A stretch of DNA of 64,000 nt from Volvox africanus (GCA_030268105.1 BSDZ01000078.1:372001-436000); one strand, 5' to 3'; shown: positions 24,042 through 34,548, numbered from the stretch's first letter. Notes: generated by a model not told the origin, from the sequence alone. Numbers and translations are program-made.

Positions 24042-24858
24042 TGTTGTATCCTTCCTTCTTCAATCATGTATTAGCTCTGCACGTCTAGGTGTTAGCTGTG
24101 TGCGTACCAAGCTTACGAACAGCAAGGCAAGCCAATGCGAATAGTAGACAGTGGAAGACTCAATAGCAAGGAAAGATTCAACTTACAATGTTCTTCAGTT
24201 ACAGAATTACAGTCTGCCGTCAGACCCCGTGGGCAATGTTCATCACTCGGCTGCAGATGGAATGCTAGAATAGCTCAGGCCGAATATAAATGATTACATC
24301 GTATGTATGCGTATCGGATAGAGTTAAGTACTCGAATACTTGGTCCAAAGTTAGCGTCGTGCCGACTTCGGTCTCTAGGCGGCCGTCCTCACACTTATCA
24401 CGTCGCGATACCAATGTGCAGTACAGGTCTCACTGGATTACGATCTCAAGTGTGAGTACCTTGGTAATACTGCTCTAAATATCGTGTCATTCGTGATATT
24501 ATTGGATGCAACGCATGCAATATGCAAAGGTCCGAATATATCGATATTCCGTTGCCGACCCAACCATCACGATCGTCGCATTCTTGCATACGTGTATGGT
24601 TTATGACACAGATGAGGTAATACTATTCAAAGTATTATTACGTGATATAATATGCCAATGGATAGATCGCGCATTAATTATCAGCCTTGAGTCAAACATG
24701 TTGACCGACAGCGCGATGTCGTGAATGATGATGCGACATGCCTGATTAGCTAGATATACTCGAGTATATCATGCTAATATGATTGTATTATGCTTCATGA
24801 TATCTGAATGCATTGCGGCCTTCATAAATGTAAACGGTGATTGAACCCGCGTACAACA
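24042..24858 (-). repeat. 3' LTR of gypsy element B1
   Basis: 817-bp LTR with ends TGTTGTATCC and CGTACAACA, about the same family as B2 and F. The adjoining purine tract and pol on the minus strand make it a 3' LTR. The left flanking 5 bases are CACCG. The partner 5' LTR of B1 is not in the window. Confidence 0.8.
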
Positions 24859-25907
24859 ACTATCCCCCCTCCCGTATGCAGCATCCTCGCTGCATCGAAC
24901 AGCATCGACTGCAAGGATCATTGGGTTTGCGTGGCGCGTAGACGAGCTTCCTCCAACAGGGGCTTCATTTCCGGCGAGAAGTTACGCATCGGCTCCCACG
25001 AATTATGCTCGCTAGAATAGCCAGTCCACTTGACCAGATATTCATGCACCTTCCGCTTTTGTCATTGTCGACCAATGCGACAAACCCGATAATCCAGTAT
25101 GCGTTCCACATCATACACCTTTTGCTTGCCTGCAATCCAGGTCTCGGGACCGGGGTCCATTACTGCAGGGGCATCGGTGTCGTTCGTAACGGGTGCTGTG
25201 CCGCGATAAGGGCGAATTAAAGAAATATGAAATGTGGGATGGATATTCATGTCAGAAGGTAGGGATAGCTCCACGGCTACATTCCCTACCATGCGAACAA
25301 CGGGATATGGACCAATCCAACGAGGTAACAATTTACGGGAACTGTCGGCGAGCGAACGCAAGTTCTTAGTGCTCAGTAATACCATTTGTCCCACCGAAAA
25401 TGTTACGTCCCATTTAGATTTATTATAATAGTCCGTCGTCTGTTGTGTTGCCGCGTCCAGGCATGCCTTCACGTCTGTCATGTGGAATAGGAACGACTTG
25501 GCAAAGGTTTTAGCCACAGGGATATTTATCTCCAATTCTCGCCACACGGGTAGCGCAGGATGAAATCCATAATTCAGAAAGAAAGGGCTTTGACCTGTAG
25601 AGCGGTTAACAGCGTTGTTAAGCGCGAATTCTGCCGAAGTCAGAAACGTATCCCAAACAGAGGGTGTGCGTCCCGCGAAATTCCTCAGCATGTCGCCCAG
25701 TGTGCGATTTATGCGTTCAGTTTGCCCATCGGATTGTGGATGATATGCTGTGCTTAAATGAACGCGCATACCGACGAGTTGACATAGCGCTTCCCAAAAC
25801 TTAGACGTGAATTGACCGCCGCGATCGGATATCACATTTTTAGGAACGCCGTGTAATCGAACCACGTTATCAAAAAATAATCGTGCTGTTTGCTCAGTGG
25901 TGCAAGA
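24859..25907 (-). mobile_element. B1 pol, distal part (integrase C-terminus and chromodomain)
   Basis: Open minus-strand frame 25902-25062 with integrase blocks (VISDRGGQFTSKFWEAL, STAYHPQSDGQTERINR, the GPY-type RWIGPYPVVRMVGNVAVEL). A chromodomain follows (VYDVERILDYRV...) and is broken by a frame loss near 25070. The break at 25903-25907 is the CAAGA target duplication of element A. B1 resumes at 33379. Confidence 0.85.
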
Positions 25908-26731
25908 TGTTGTACCTCTCGTTCGCGTTTGCTCATAAGTATCTGCACGTCTGGAGACTTTAGACACCGATGCGCGAGCACTTGCAAGTACAGCAAGGCA
26001 AGCGAGAGCAAACAGAGACAGCGGAAGACTTCAAGATGAAGAGAGATATAACTTACAGTCTTACAGATCGGAACGATGCAATGGACGAAATCGCCGTCAG
26101 CGCCGGAAGCAAGCAATCATCACGCGGCGGTGATTAGCGAAGTTCAGGCTTAGCTCGGGCTAAGTAGAATAGCGTATATCAATAGTAATATAGAACACAC
26201 GAGTGTTCTCCAGTATCGAATGTCTTGTCTTGCTTAGCCGTCCTTGCATCTGTTATACTCGCAGTATCGCAATGCCGTACGATTCACATTAGGAGGCCGA
26301 TCCTAGATGTGACAATCCTACTGCGTATAGGCGATGTCTACGCATAACAACGTATAAGCCTTTCCGGCATTCGCATGATGCAAGGGTCCGGATAACGATA
26401 TCCGGTTGCAGGGCATGTGTCGCGACGAGTGCGGCGCTCTCAACGTGTGCTGTAATGAAGTAATATTATATCAAATAATATTACTTATCGTTTCGTAGCA
26501 CGAGCATAATGCGCACTTCAATGCTTCGGGCTTTCATGCATGCTAGGCGGATTTGCCATGATGCGATGTCGCGATGGGTAATGACAACATGCCAAATGCA
26601 TATATGAATGTACACGAATACATTTATATCATGCAGATTCATTCATATGCAATGTGTTCATCACAATAGCACTTCGCCTTGTAGGATCACATCAACCTAC
26701 GCATCGGCGGGAAACTAACCGTAGCACAACA
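25908..26731 (-). repeat. 3' LTR of element A
   Basis: Ends TGTTGTACC and GTAGCACAACA. Preceded in element sense by the polypurine tract GGGAGGAGGGATAATTG. Contains hairpins at 26149-26164, 26193-26208, 26285-26311, 26388-26405, 26458-26486 and about 26598-26634. Confidence 0.92.
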
Positions 26732-26790
26732 ATTATCCCTCCTCCCGTATGCAGCGTCCTCGCTGCATCATACAGCATCGACTGCAGGGG

Positions 26791-29700
26791 TCATTGGGCT
26801 TGCGTGGCACGTTTGCAGGCTTCTTCGAGCAGGGGCTTCATGTCCTGTGAGAAGTTGCGTGCCGGTTCCCATGAGTTGTGCTCGTCGGTATACCCTGTCC
26901 ACTTAACCAAGTACTCGTGTACTGTCCGCTTACGTCGGTGTCGGCCCACACGATGCGCGCGATAATCTAACACCCGCTCCACATCGTAAAAGTTCTGTTT
27001 ACCAGCGATCCAGGTCTCGGGAACTGGTTCGATCGCTGCGGGGGCGTTAGCAGGCTCAGGGACGGGTTCCGTACCACGATACGGACGAACAAGCGATACG
27101 TGAAACGTGGGGTGAATGGTCATATCAGCGGGCAATGCAAGCTCCACAGCCACATTCCCAACCATGCGCACGACAGGATACGGACCAATCCAGCGAGGTA
27201 AGAGTTTTCGGGATCCGTCGGCCAAGGAACGCAAGTTCTTGGTGCTTAGCAACACGAGTTGCCCTTCCGAAAACGTCACATCCTGCTTAGATTTGTTATA
27301 GTATTCCGTCGTTCGTTGCGGCGCCGCGTCCAAACATGACTTCGCGTCTGTGATTCGGGACATAAAAGACTTGGCAAAAAGTTTAGCAGCAGGCACGTTC
27401 ACTTCCAACTCACGCCACACGGGTAGCGCGGGATGAAATCCGTAGTTGAGAAAGAACGGACTTTTGCCTGTTGAGCGGTTCACAGCGTTGTTAAGCGCGA
27501 ATTCTGCCGCAGTCAAATACGTATCCCAAACAAGTGGTGTGCGACCAGCATAATTGCGCAACATATCACCCAATCTGCGATTTGTGCGTTCGGTTTGACC
27601 ATCAGTCTGCGGGTGATACGCCGTGCTCAGGTTGACGCGCATGCCAACTAGTTTGCAGAGCGCTTCCCAAAACTTAGACATGAACTGCCCACCGTGGTCC
27701 GAAATCACATTTTTGGGAACCCCGTGTAACCGAACCACATTGTCGAAAAACAAACGTGCGGTTTGCTCAGCCGTGCAGGATGATGTGCATGGTGCTAGGT
27801 GAACCATCTTAGTCAGACGATCGACCATTACGAACACCACATCATATCCCCCCTCAGTTTTGGGCAGCGCGACTACGAAGTCCATGGAAACACTTTCCCA
27901 AGGCGCATCCGGGACAGGCAACGGTTGCAACAACCCATGGCCCTTACCGGACAAAGCCTTATTGCGCTGGCACAGACTGCATGTCTGTACGAAGTTCGCC
28001 GCATCCTTAGCCAAACGAGGCCACCAAAAGGAACGTTGCACCAAGTCGATCAATCGCTTGCTACCAGGGTGTCCTGCTAACGGGTCCTCGTGGAACCGCG
28101 CAAGGATGTCGTAGCGTAGCGTGTCGTCGTTCGGAACGACGATTTGCGTAGCTGCACCCTCCGTCCGTAGCCAAAGGCCATTCTGCTTGCGAAGGTTTTC
28201 TACATTAGCCGGGTCCGCGAACCAGGTGTCTGCGTTGTAGGCAACCTTCAACCGCTCCGTGAGGTCCGTCGCGATCGGTACCTCCTCGCTACGCGGCCGC
28301 ACGACGGGCGCTGCCAAAATTGCAGTGTGTAGCGACGGATGTCGACTGAGAGCATCGGCAATATTCAATTTACCAGAAATATACTCCCAGGTGCAGTCGA
28401 ACCTAGCTAGGTATTCCATCCACCTAGCTTGACGGCGGTTCAACGTCGGAACGCTTTGCAAAAACGTTAGGGGCTTGTGGTCAGTCTTTAAAGTAAACGG
28501 GCGTCCCTCGAGGTAACAGCGCCATTCCTTTAAAGCATGCAGCACGGCCAGAAGCTCCTGTTCCCCGGTGGTGTAGCGAATCTCCGCACCAGAAAACTTC
28601 TTACTCGTGAAGGCGATCGGTCGCCCTTCCTGTAACAATACAGCGCCGCTTCCAAACATTGAGGCATCAGACACTACCTCAACACGAAATGGCAACGAGT
28701 AATCAGGGAATGCAAGGGTGACATCTTCGGCAATGATTCGTTTGAGCTCTTCCAATGCCCGCTGGCATTGCGACGTCCACGACTCGAGCGAAACGAAAAC
28801 GCCTTTGCGAGTTAAGTTAGTAAGCAGGGCCGCAATGATGGAATATTTTTCAATGAACTTTCGGAAATAATTGGTCAAGCCAAGGAACTTACGCAGCTCC
28901 GTGAGGTTCTGAGGCGCGGGCCAATCGCGAACCACGGCGACCTTCCGCGGGTCCATCTTCACACCGGTGGCCGACACAATGTGACCCAAATATTCCACCT
29001 GAGGCTGCGCCCAAAAGCATTTGGCGCGTTTAGCAAACAATTGCTCCCGCCTCATAACGTCGAGCACGAGCCGAAGATGCTCCAAGTGCTCCTCGCGCGT
29101 CTTAGAATATACCAAGATGTCATCCAGGTAGCAAACAACGAACCTGTCGATAAACGGCCTAAACATTCGGTCCATAACCGCCTGAAACGTCGCAGGGGCA
29201 TTAGTCAAACCAAACGATAGGATCGTATACTCAAAGTGACCGAAGGGCGTCCGAAAAGCGGTTTTTGGGATATCAGAGGCAGCGATGCGAATCTGATTGT
29301 AGCCCTGTTGTAAGTTAATTGAGGAAAAATAAGCCAAGCCCTTCAGCTTATCCAACAGGTCGTCAACGCGTGGCAAAGGGTAGCGATTTTTCACCGTATT
29401 CGCATTTAACCCCCGGTAATCAATGCACATGCGCAAGGTCCCATCCTTCTTACCGACAAACAAAATCGGTGCAGAATACGGGGATGTGCTGGGGCGTATC
29501 ATACCCTTCGCGAGCAAATCCGTCACCTGGCGCTTCACCTCGTCCAGCTCCAATGGACTCAACCTGTACATTGGCCGGGCCGTAGGCTGCGCTCCAGGCA
29601 CGAGAGGGATTGTGTGATCAACAGGACGCATAGGTGGTAGGCCAGGGATATCTTTAAAGACGTCCTCATACTGCAACAGTAGGGCCTCAACCTCAGCATC

Positions 29701-30852
29701 CACAGAAATCTGCGCGGTGGTGACACAACAGCTCACCCGCGGCCTTAAAAGCAGTCCGTGGGCACCCTTCCGTAACAAACGGACGGCCTCCTTACGCCCA
29801 ACTAGCTCTGGTTCGATTCGCGCGGCCATTGCGGTCACAGCAAAATTAACCATAGGCACCGCCTCAGTTTCGCCCTCCTTTGGTGTGACATATTCGAACG
29901 ACAGGAAAGGTACCTTAATCGACAGAGTACCCTTGCACAGATGCAGGGTTGCGGTCTCCATGTCGATGCGCGCGCGGTACTGCCGTAATGTTGATGACCC
30001 CATTATGTACGGTGCAGTCTCTGCTAAGCCCTGCAGCACGTACGGCCGGGTCACAACACGCAAAGGGCCTATCGATAGGCTAAGGGTAATCCTGCCCACG
30101 ATGGGATGCTTACCCCCGTCAGCAAGGGTAACCTGTGGACAATCAGACGACTCTGGGGACAACCCCAGCACATTCACCTCTGCGACAGAGATGAAGTCGT
30201 CGCTGGCACCGGTGTCAACAAGTGCCTTCAGAGTACGGCCATTCAAACCGATCTGAACCACAGGGACACGGTTATCTACGAGCGACTGCCCAGCAGACAA
30301 CGTCAGTGCACTTAGGGCGGGTCCGTAACCTACGGCACCCCCGTCAGGAGCTTCGTACCAAACGTCAACCGAGTAGGATGTGCTTGGCCACGGAGCCAGC
30401 GTACCCTCCCGATCCACAACATTAAACAAAACGGTGCCCGGCTCGAACCGGTGGACATGCCGCATACCCCTTAACGATGCCTCTGCCTTGCGCCGACAGA
30501 AAGCGGGGAGTAAAACACATGCGGCGGTGCCTGGATATTGACGCCTACACCTCCTGTATATGGCCAACTGTTCCGACATCTCACGCAGAGACGAGGGGAT
30601 GAACAAAACCACGTGGTTAGACAGATCGATAGACGACAGGGGACGGCGAGGTGTAAACAAATTACACAACGGGTCGAAGCAGAGAAGTCCCGTGCGTCCG
30701 TCAAGCGTGATGCGTCGCGCAATGACTCGCTCGATGTGTCCAAGTACACAAGGCAACAATGCCTTAACGGCTGGCCGTAAGGATGACCACTGACCACGCG
30801 TTAGTTCAGAAATCCCAGGTGGTGCCCCCTCCGCAGGAACCCGGGCAAGCCC
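26791..30852 (-). CDS. Pol polyprotein of element A
   Basis: About 1353 aa open from the codon after the gag UAG to the stop at 26791. No ATG is needed if translation continues from gag. Domains in order: aspartic protease (LVDTGASDDFIS); reverse transcriptase ([37 protein letters not shown] and the catalytic YLDDILVYSK); RNase H (VVSDASMFGSGAVLL, TGEQELLAVLHALKEWRCYL, KTDHKPLTFL, NIADALSRHPS); integrase with an HHCC finger (HPGSKRL...CSLCQRNK) and the acidic catalytic residues (MDFVVALP, ISDHGGQF, the E in DGQTERTNR); a GPY-type block; and a chromodomain (EYLVKWTGYTDEHNSWEPARN). In chromoviruses that domain steers integration to marked chromatin. Homologues on either side (B1, C, D) confirm the alignment. 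Confidence 0.93.
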   Translation of the reverse strand, partial: GLARVPAEGAPPGISELTRGQWSSLRPAVKALLPCVLGHIERVIARRITLDGRTGLLCFDPLCNLFTPRRPLSSIDLSNHVVLFIPSSLREMSEQLAIYRRCRRQYPGTAACVLLPAFCRRKAEASLRGMRHVHRFEPGTVLFNVVDREGTLAPWPSTSYSVDVWYEAPDGGAVGYGPALSALTLSAGQSLVDNRVPVVQIGLNGRTLKALVDTGASDDFISVAEVNVLGLSPESSDCPQVTLADGGKHPIVGRITLSLSIGPLRVVTRPYVLQGLAETAPYIMGSSTLRQYRARIDMETATLHLCKGTLSIKVPFLSFEYVTPKEGETEAVPMVNFAVTAMAARIEPELVGRKEAVRLLRKGAHGLLLRPRVSCCVTTAQISVDAEVEALLLQYEDVFKDIPGLPPMRPVDHTIPLVPGAQPTARPMYRLSPLELDEVKRQVTDLLAKGMIRPSTSPYSAPILFVGKKDGTLRMCIDYRGLNANTVKNRYPLPRVDDLLDKLKGLAYFSSINLQQGYNQIRIAASDIPKTAFRTPFGHFEYTILSFGLTNAPATFQAVMDRMFRPFIDRFVVCYLDDILVYSKTREEHLEHLRLVLDVMRREQLFAKRAKCFWAQPQVEYLGHIVSATGVKMDPRKVAVVRDWPAPQNLTELRKFLGLTNYFRKFIEKYSIIAALLTNLTRKGVFVSLESWTSQCQRALEELKRIIAEDVTLAFPDYSLPFRVEVVSDASMFGSGAVLLQEGRPIAFTSKKFSGAEIRYTTGEQELLAVLHALKEWRCYLEGRPFTLKTDHKPLTFLQSVPTLNRRQARWMEYLARFDCTWEYISGKLNIADALSRHPSLHTAILAAPVVRPRSEEVPIATDLTERLKVAYNADTWFADPANVENLRKQNGLWLRTEGAATQIVVPNDDTLRYDILARFHEDPLAGHPGSKRLIDLVQRSFWWPRLAKDAANFVQTCSLCQRNKALSGKGHGLLQPLPVPDAPWESVSMDFVVALPKTEGGYDVVFVMVDRLTKMVHLAPCTSSCTAEQTARLFFDNVVRLHGVPKNVISDHGGQFMSKFWEALCKLVGMRVNLSTAYHPQTDGQTERTNRRLGDMLRNYAGRTPLVWDTYLTAAEFALNNAVNRSTGKSPFFLNYGFHPALPVWRELEVNVPAAKLFAKSFMSRITDAKSCLDAAPQRTTEYYNKSKQDVTFSEGQLVLLSTKNLRSLADGSRKLLPRWIGPYPVVRMVGNVAVELALPADMTIHPTFHVSLVRPYRGTEPVPEPANAPAAIEPVPETWIAGKQNFYDVERVLDYRAHRVGRHRRKRTVHEYLVKWTGYTDEHNSWEPARNFSQDMKPLLEEACKRATQAQ

Positions 30853-32088
30853 CTATTTCGGCTGAGGTACAAACGGCGGCAATAGCGGGCAATCCTTTGT
30901 GGAATGGCTCTCCGCACACCGTAGACAAACGTTGGCCAATTTCCGACACTCGAATTCGGAACGATTGCAATTCCATTTTGGCATATACGTGTCGTCCGTG
31001 CGAGTCTGCTTCACATTGGGGTCGGAACGCTGTGCGGCTGCCGTCGACGGCGCACCACCACGCTTCCTGTTTTTAGCCGGGTCCGAGCTTGGACCTGCTC
31101 CTCCTGACCCACGGACACCCGAGCTAGCGCCCCCACGCGCCTGGCGTTGCCGGTTGCTGCGTCGCGTCGCGGCAGTAGGCGTGGGGCGGGTCGCTCCGAA
31201 GTCCTGGTCAAGAGCTACGGCTTCCCCAAGCGGATCCTGCACTTGCACGGCATTTGCACGAGGGGCAGACTTGACTTCTTCCTCACCGGCAAGGAGTCGT
31301 ATCTCTGTGCCCTTAGCAAAAGCGACCAAAGCATCATACGACTTGATCTGCGCTCCAACCAAGTCAGTAGCGCACCATTTAGCCAAAAGTTTCGTCAGGC
31401 CTCGCCTAAACCAAAAGACACGCTCGGATTCAGTGAGGTCAGCAATGGGAGTCACAAGTGCTTCGAAGCGTGACTGGTACGCAGGTACATTCTCATCCCG
31501 ATGCATGTGGTAGCTACCGGCTGCCAAAACCTTACGAGCTTCCACATCGCGTGCTTGAACCTCAGTAGCGAATCGTGCGATCAAAGCGGCGACCAACTCG
31601 TCAAAAGTATAGTTGTCCCGGGCGTTGGTCCAATTGCGATACCAGTCCTTCGCTGAGCCCTCGAGGGTGTTACCAACGAAGAGACACCTGATACCGTCAT
31701 TATCGCCACCATGAACAGCCTGGAGATACTTTTTAGCGTCATGCACGTACGCACGAGTTGCATCGGCTATGCTATGCCCTGGTGTCTTGTCGGTCAGCGA
31801 AATATTGAGCCTAGGAACGGGAATTGACAATCTCATCACCTCAGGGATGTCATCATGCCCTCGAGCTTGAGGTAATGTTAGAACCCTTGTTCCAGCAGTG
31901 TTGTCCATATTCGTGTTCACTGCTGAATGCGGCACAATTAAGTGAGCAGGGGTCTGAAGGAAAAGGGGCTCTTGAGTGGCTCGCGCGCCAACAGTCTCAA
32001 GACTTCTATCCGGTGCTCTAGCAGCCACAACAAAATCGGGTTGGCTAGCTAGGCTAGTGTGCGGCGTATCGTCGTGTTCCACGGACAT
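30853..32088 (-). CDS. Gag of element A
   Basis: 411 aa, start MSVEHDDTPHTS, stop UAG at 30855-30853. The centre (AYVHDAKKYLQAVHGGDNDG to FWFRRGLTKLLAKW) is the gypsy capsid core with a retrotrans-gag-like helical pattern. The C-terminal third is basic and Ser/Arg/Gly-rich, followed by a single zinc knuckle CLRCAESHSTKDC, spaced C-x2-C-x3-H-x4-C, one residue shorter than the usual CCHC. It would form the cytoplasmic particle and package RNA. It shares its reading frame with pol, with no other stop between them. Start chosen because it is the first ATG before the conserved region and matches copy C. Confidence 0.9.
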   Translation of the reverse strand: MSVEHDDTPHTSLASQPDFVVAARAPDRSLETVGARATQEPLFLQTPAHLIVPHSAVNTNMDNTAGTRVLTLPQARGHDDIPEVMRLSIPVPRLNISLTDKTPGHSIADATRAYVHDAKKYLQAVHGGDNDGIRCLFVGNTLEGSAKDWYRNWTNARDNYTFDELVAALIARFATEVQARDVEARKVLAAGSYHMHRDENVPAYQSRFEALVTPIADLTESERVFWFRRGLTKLLAKWCATDLVGAQIKSYDALVAFAKGTEIRLLAGEEEVKSAPRANAVQVQDPLGEAVALDQDFGATRPTPTAATRRSNRQRQARGGASSGVRGSGGAGPSSDPAKNRKRGGAPSTAAAQRSDPNVKQTRTDDTYMPKWNCNRSEFECRKLANVCLRCAESHSTKDCPLLPPFVPQPK

Positions 32089-32487
32089 GGAGCACGAAAC
32101 GATACCCTAGGTTTGCGTAGTAGAAGCCGACTTCTATCGCAAAGGCAAGAGTACAAAACAATTCAGTGAGCCTACCGACAGTACTCTTGAGAAGATTCAG
32201 TAAACTCAGCAAGTACTTGCCCAGCTGAGTCCTGATCTCCGTAGTTTGGGCGATGAGAGTCGCCAAATGGTCCAGACGAAAGCCGGTCTCAGTCGCCGCG
32301 GCAAGCAATGCCGGTGCACTGAGATTACCTGCGACTCAGAGCATACACTTACACAACAAGTGCAGCAATCTAAGCAAAAGCAATTAAACAATTACAAACC
32401 GGAAGCGGCGGCGTCCAAAACGGCGCAGCCTAGGTCTTCGGCAAAAGTATCTAGCGGTCCTCGTGGTTCGTCGCTGGAACTCGCCAT
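32054..32487 (-). CDS. Putative spliced leader ORF upstream of gag (element A)
   Basis: Starts MASSSDEPRGPLDTF at 32487. Exon 1 runs to 32400. A 71-base interval with GT...AG ends (GTTTGT donor, GAGTCGCAG acceptor) joins in phase to exon 2, 32328-32054. The predicted protein is 120 aa with a hydrophobic stretch (LLNLLKSTVGRLTELF, then CTLAFAIEVGFYYANL). Its stop lies 35 bases inside gag in another frame. The same exons, phase and intron occur in copy C, but the two copies differ mostly by amino-acid replacements (G/S, F/V, L/P, T/M, K/N), which argues against strong constraint. It could be a real accessory protein, a regulatory uORF with a leader intron, or chance. Confidence 0.3.
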
Positions 32488-32532
32488 AGAAAGAACCTAC
32501 TTCCGATTAGACAAAGAGAGACAGTTAGGCAA

Positions 32533-32551
32533 CGAACCTGTCTCGATACCA
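32533..32551 (-). other. Primer binding site of element A
   Basis: On the minus strand, TGGTATCGAGACAGGTTCG lies three bases after the 5' LTR. It would pair with a tRNA 3' end ...CTCGATACCA. It does not match the initiator tRNA-Met acceptor end, so another tRNA is implied. Confidence 0.6.
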
Positions 32552-32554
32552 ATT

Positions 32555-33378
32555 TGTTGTACCTCTCGTTCGCGTTTGCTCATAAGTATCTGCACGTCTG
32601 GAGACTTTAGACACCGATGCGCGAGCACTTGCAAGTACAGCAAGGCAAGCGAGAGCAAACAGAGACAGCGGAAGACTTCAAGACGAAGAGAGATATAACT
32701 TACAGTCTTACAGATCGGAACGATGCAATGGACGAAATCGCCGTCAGCGCCGGAAGCAAGCAATCATCACGCGGCGGTGATTAGCGAAGTTCAGGCTTAG
32801 CTCGGGCTAAGTAGAATAGCGTATATCAATAGTAATATAGAACACACGAGTGTTCTCCAGTATCGAATGTCTTGTCTTGCTTAGCCGTCCTTGCATCTGT
32901 TATACTCGCAGTATCGCAATGCCGTACGATTCACATTAGGAGGCCGATCCTAGATGTGACAATCCTACTGCGTATAGGCGATGTCTACGCATAACAACGT
33001 ATAAGCCTTTCCGGCATTCGCATGATGCAAGGGTCCGGATAACGATATCCGGTTGCAGGGCATGTGTCGCGATGAGTGCGGCGCTCTCAACGTGTGCTGT
33101 AATGAAGTAATATTATATCAAATAATATTACTTATCGTTTCGTAGCACGAGCATAATGCGCACTTCAATGCTTCGGGCTTTCATGCATGCTAGGCGGATT
33201 TGCCATGATGCGATGTCGCGATGGATAATGACAACATGCCAAATGCATATATGAATGTACACGAATACATTTATATCATGCAGATTCATTCATATGCAAT
33301 GTGTTCATCACAATAGCACTTCGCCTTGTAGGATCACATCGACCTACGCATCGGCGGGAAACTAACCGTAGCACAACA
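32555..33378 (-). repeat. 5' LTR of element A
   Basis: 824 bp, same length and ends as the 3' LTR, differing by about four substitutions (for example gatgagtg versus gacgagtg near 33073). Confidence 0.92.
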
Positions 33379-34548
33379 CAAGACGAGGTGCAGGGGGCTA
33401 AGTGAACCATCTTGGTCAAGCAATCGACCATTACGAACACCGAGTCGTATCCCCCCTCAGTTTTGGGCAGCGCGACTACGAAGTCCAAAGAAACACTTTC
33501 CCAAGGGACATCTGGTATAGGTAAAGGTTGTAATAAACCCTGGCCCTTACCGGATAGTGTTTTATTGCGCTGGCATAAACTGCACCTTTGCACAAAGTTT
33601 TCCACATCCTTCACCACGCGCGGCCACCAGAACGAGCTTTGTACCAGCTCTGCCAATCGCGTGCTTCCAGGATGTCCTGCCAACGGGTCCTCGTGGAACC
33701 GCGCAAGAATATCGTAGCGCAAAGCGTCGTCGTTTGGCACGATGATTTGTGTGGTCAAGCCATCCTGCCGTATCCACAAATCGTTGTGCTTGTGCAAATG
33801 TTCCACATTGTTGGGCAAAGCGAACCATGGATCCACTTCATACGCCACCTTGAGTCGCTGCGCAAGGTCCGCTGCTATCGGCACCTCCTGACTGCGCAAA
33901 CGAGTAACCGGTACTGCCAAAATTGCAGCATGTAATGATGGATGTCGACTGAGAGCGTCAGCAATATTAATCCTGCCGGCGATATACTCCCATGTACAGT
34001 CGAAACGAGACAGATACTCCATCCACCGGGCTTGTCGTCGGTTAAGTGTACGGACACTCTGCAAGAATGTCAGCGGCTTATGATCGGTCTTCAGCGTAAA
34101 AGGGCGGCCCTCGAGGTAACAACGCCATTCCTTCAAAGCATGTAGAGCTGCCAACAGCTCCTGCTCTCCGGTTGTATATCGGGTCTCCGCACCCAAAAAC
34201 TTCTTACTCGTGAAGGCGATCGGTCATCCTTCCTGCAACAATACAGCGCCGCTTCCATGCAAGGAAGCATCCAATACAACTTCAACACGGAACGGCAACG
34301 AGTAATCAGGAAAAGAGAGGGTAACGTTGTCGGTGACGATTCGTTTGAGCTCTTTGAATGCCCGCTGACACGTGGATGTCCAGGCTTCGAGAGAAACAAA
34401 ACCTCCTTTCTTCGTCAAATTCGTAAGCGGGGCCGCAATAATGGAGTAATTTTTAATAAACTTACGGAAGTAGTTAGTCAAACCCAAGAACTGGCGTAGT
34501 TCGGTGAGGTTCTAAGGCGTGGGCCATTTGCGAACCACAGCTACCTTC
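33379..34548 (-). mobile_element. B1 pol, middle part (RNase H and integrase finger)
   Basis: Continuation of B1 beyond element A. The minus frame 34196-33384 has RNase H (TGEQELLAALHALKEWRCYL, KTDHKPLTFLQSV), NIADALSRHPS and the integrase finger (HPGSTRLAELVQSSFWWPRV, CSLCQRNK, SLDFVVALPKTEGGY). 34487-34224 has the RT connection region (LTNYFRKFIKNYSIIAAPLT). A stop or frame change near 34200-34230 separates them. It is cut at 34544-34548 by element C (duplication CCTTC). Confidence 0.85.

Larger units (their letters stand above)
25908..33378 (-). mobile_element. Element A: near-intact Ty3/gypsy chromovirus
   Basis: 7471 bp, minus strand, with 824-bp LTRs at 25908-26731 and 32555-33378 that differ at about four places, so the insertion is young. 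Target duplication CAAGA at 25903-25907 and 33379-33383. Order: 5' LTR, PBS, leader, gag, UAG, pol (protease, RT, RNase H, integrase, chromodomain), polypurine tract, 3' LTR. It is inserted in the integrase region of B1, between the codons for CTSSC and TTEQ. Gag and pol are free of internal stops apart from the gag-pol UAG, so it may be competent to move. One integrase change (D-H-G where relatives read D-R-G) could matter. Confidence 0.93.

Noticed and set aside
27799..30315. Plus-strand frames across element A
   Set aside because: Antisense shadows of pol; they recur unchanged opposite elements C and D.
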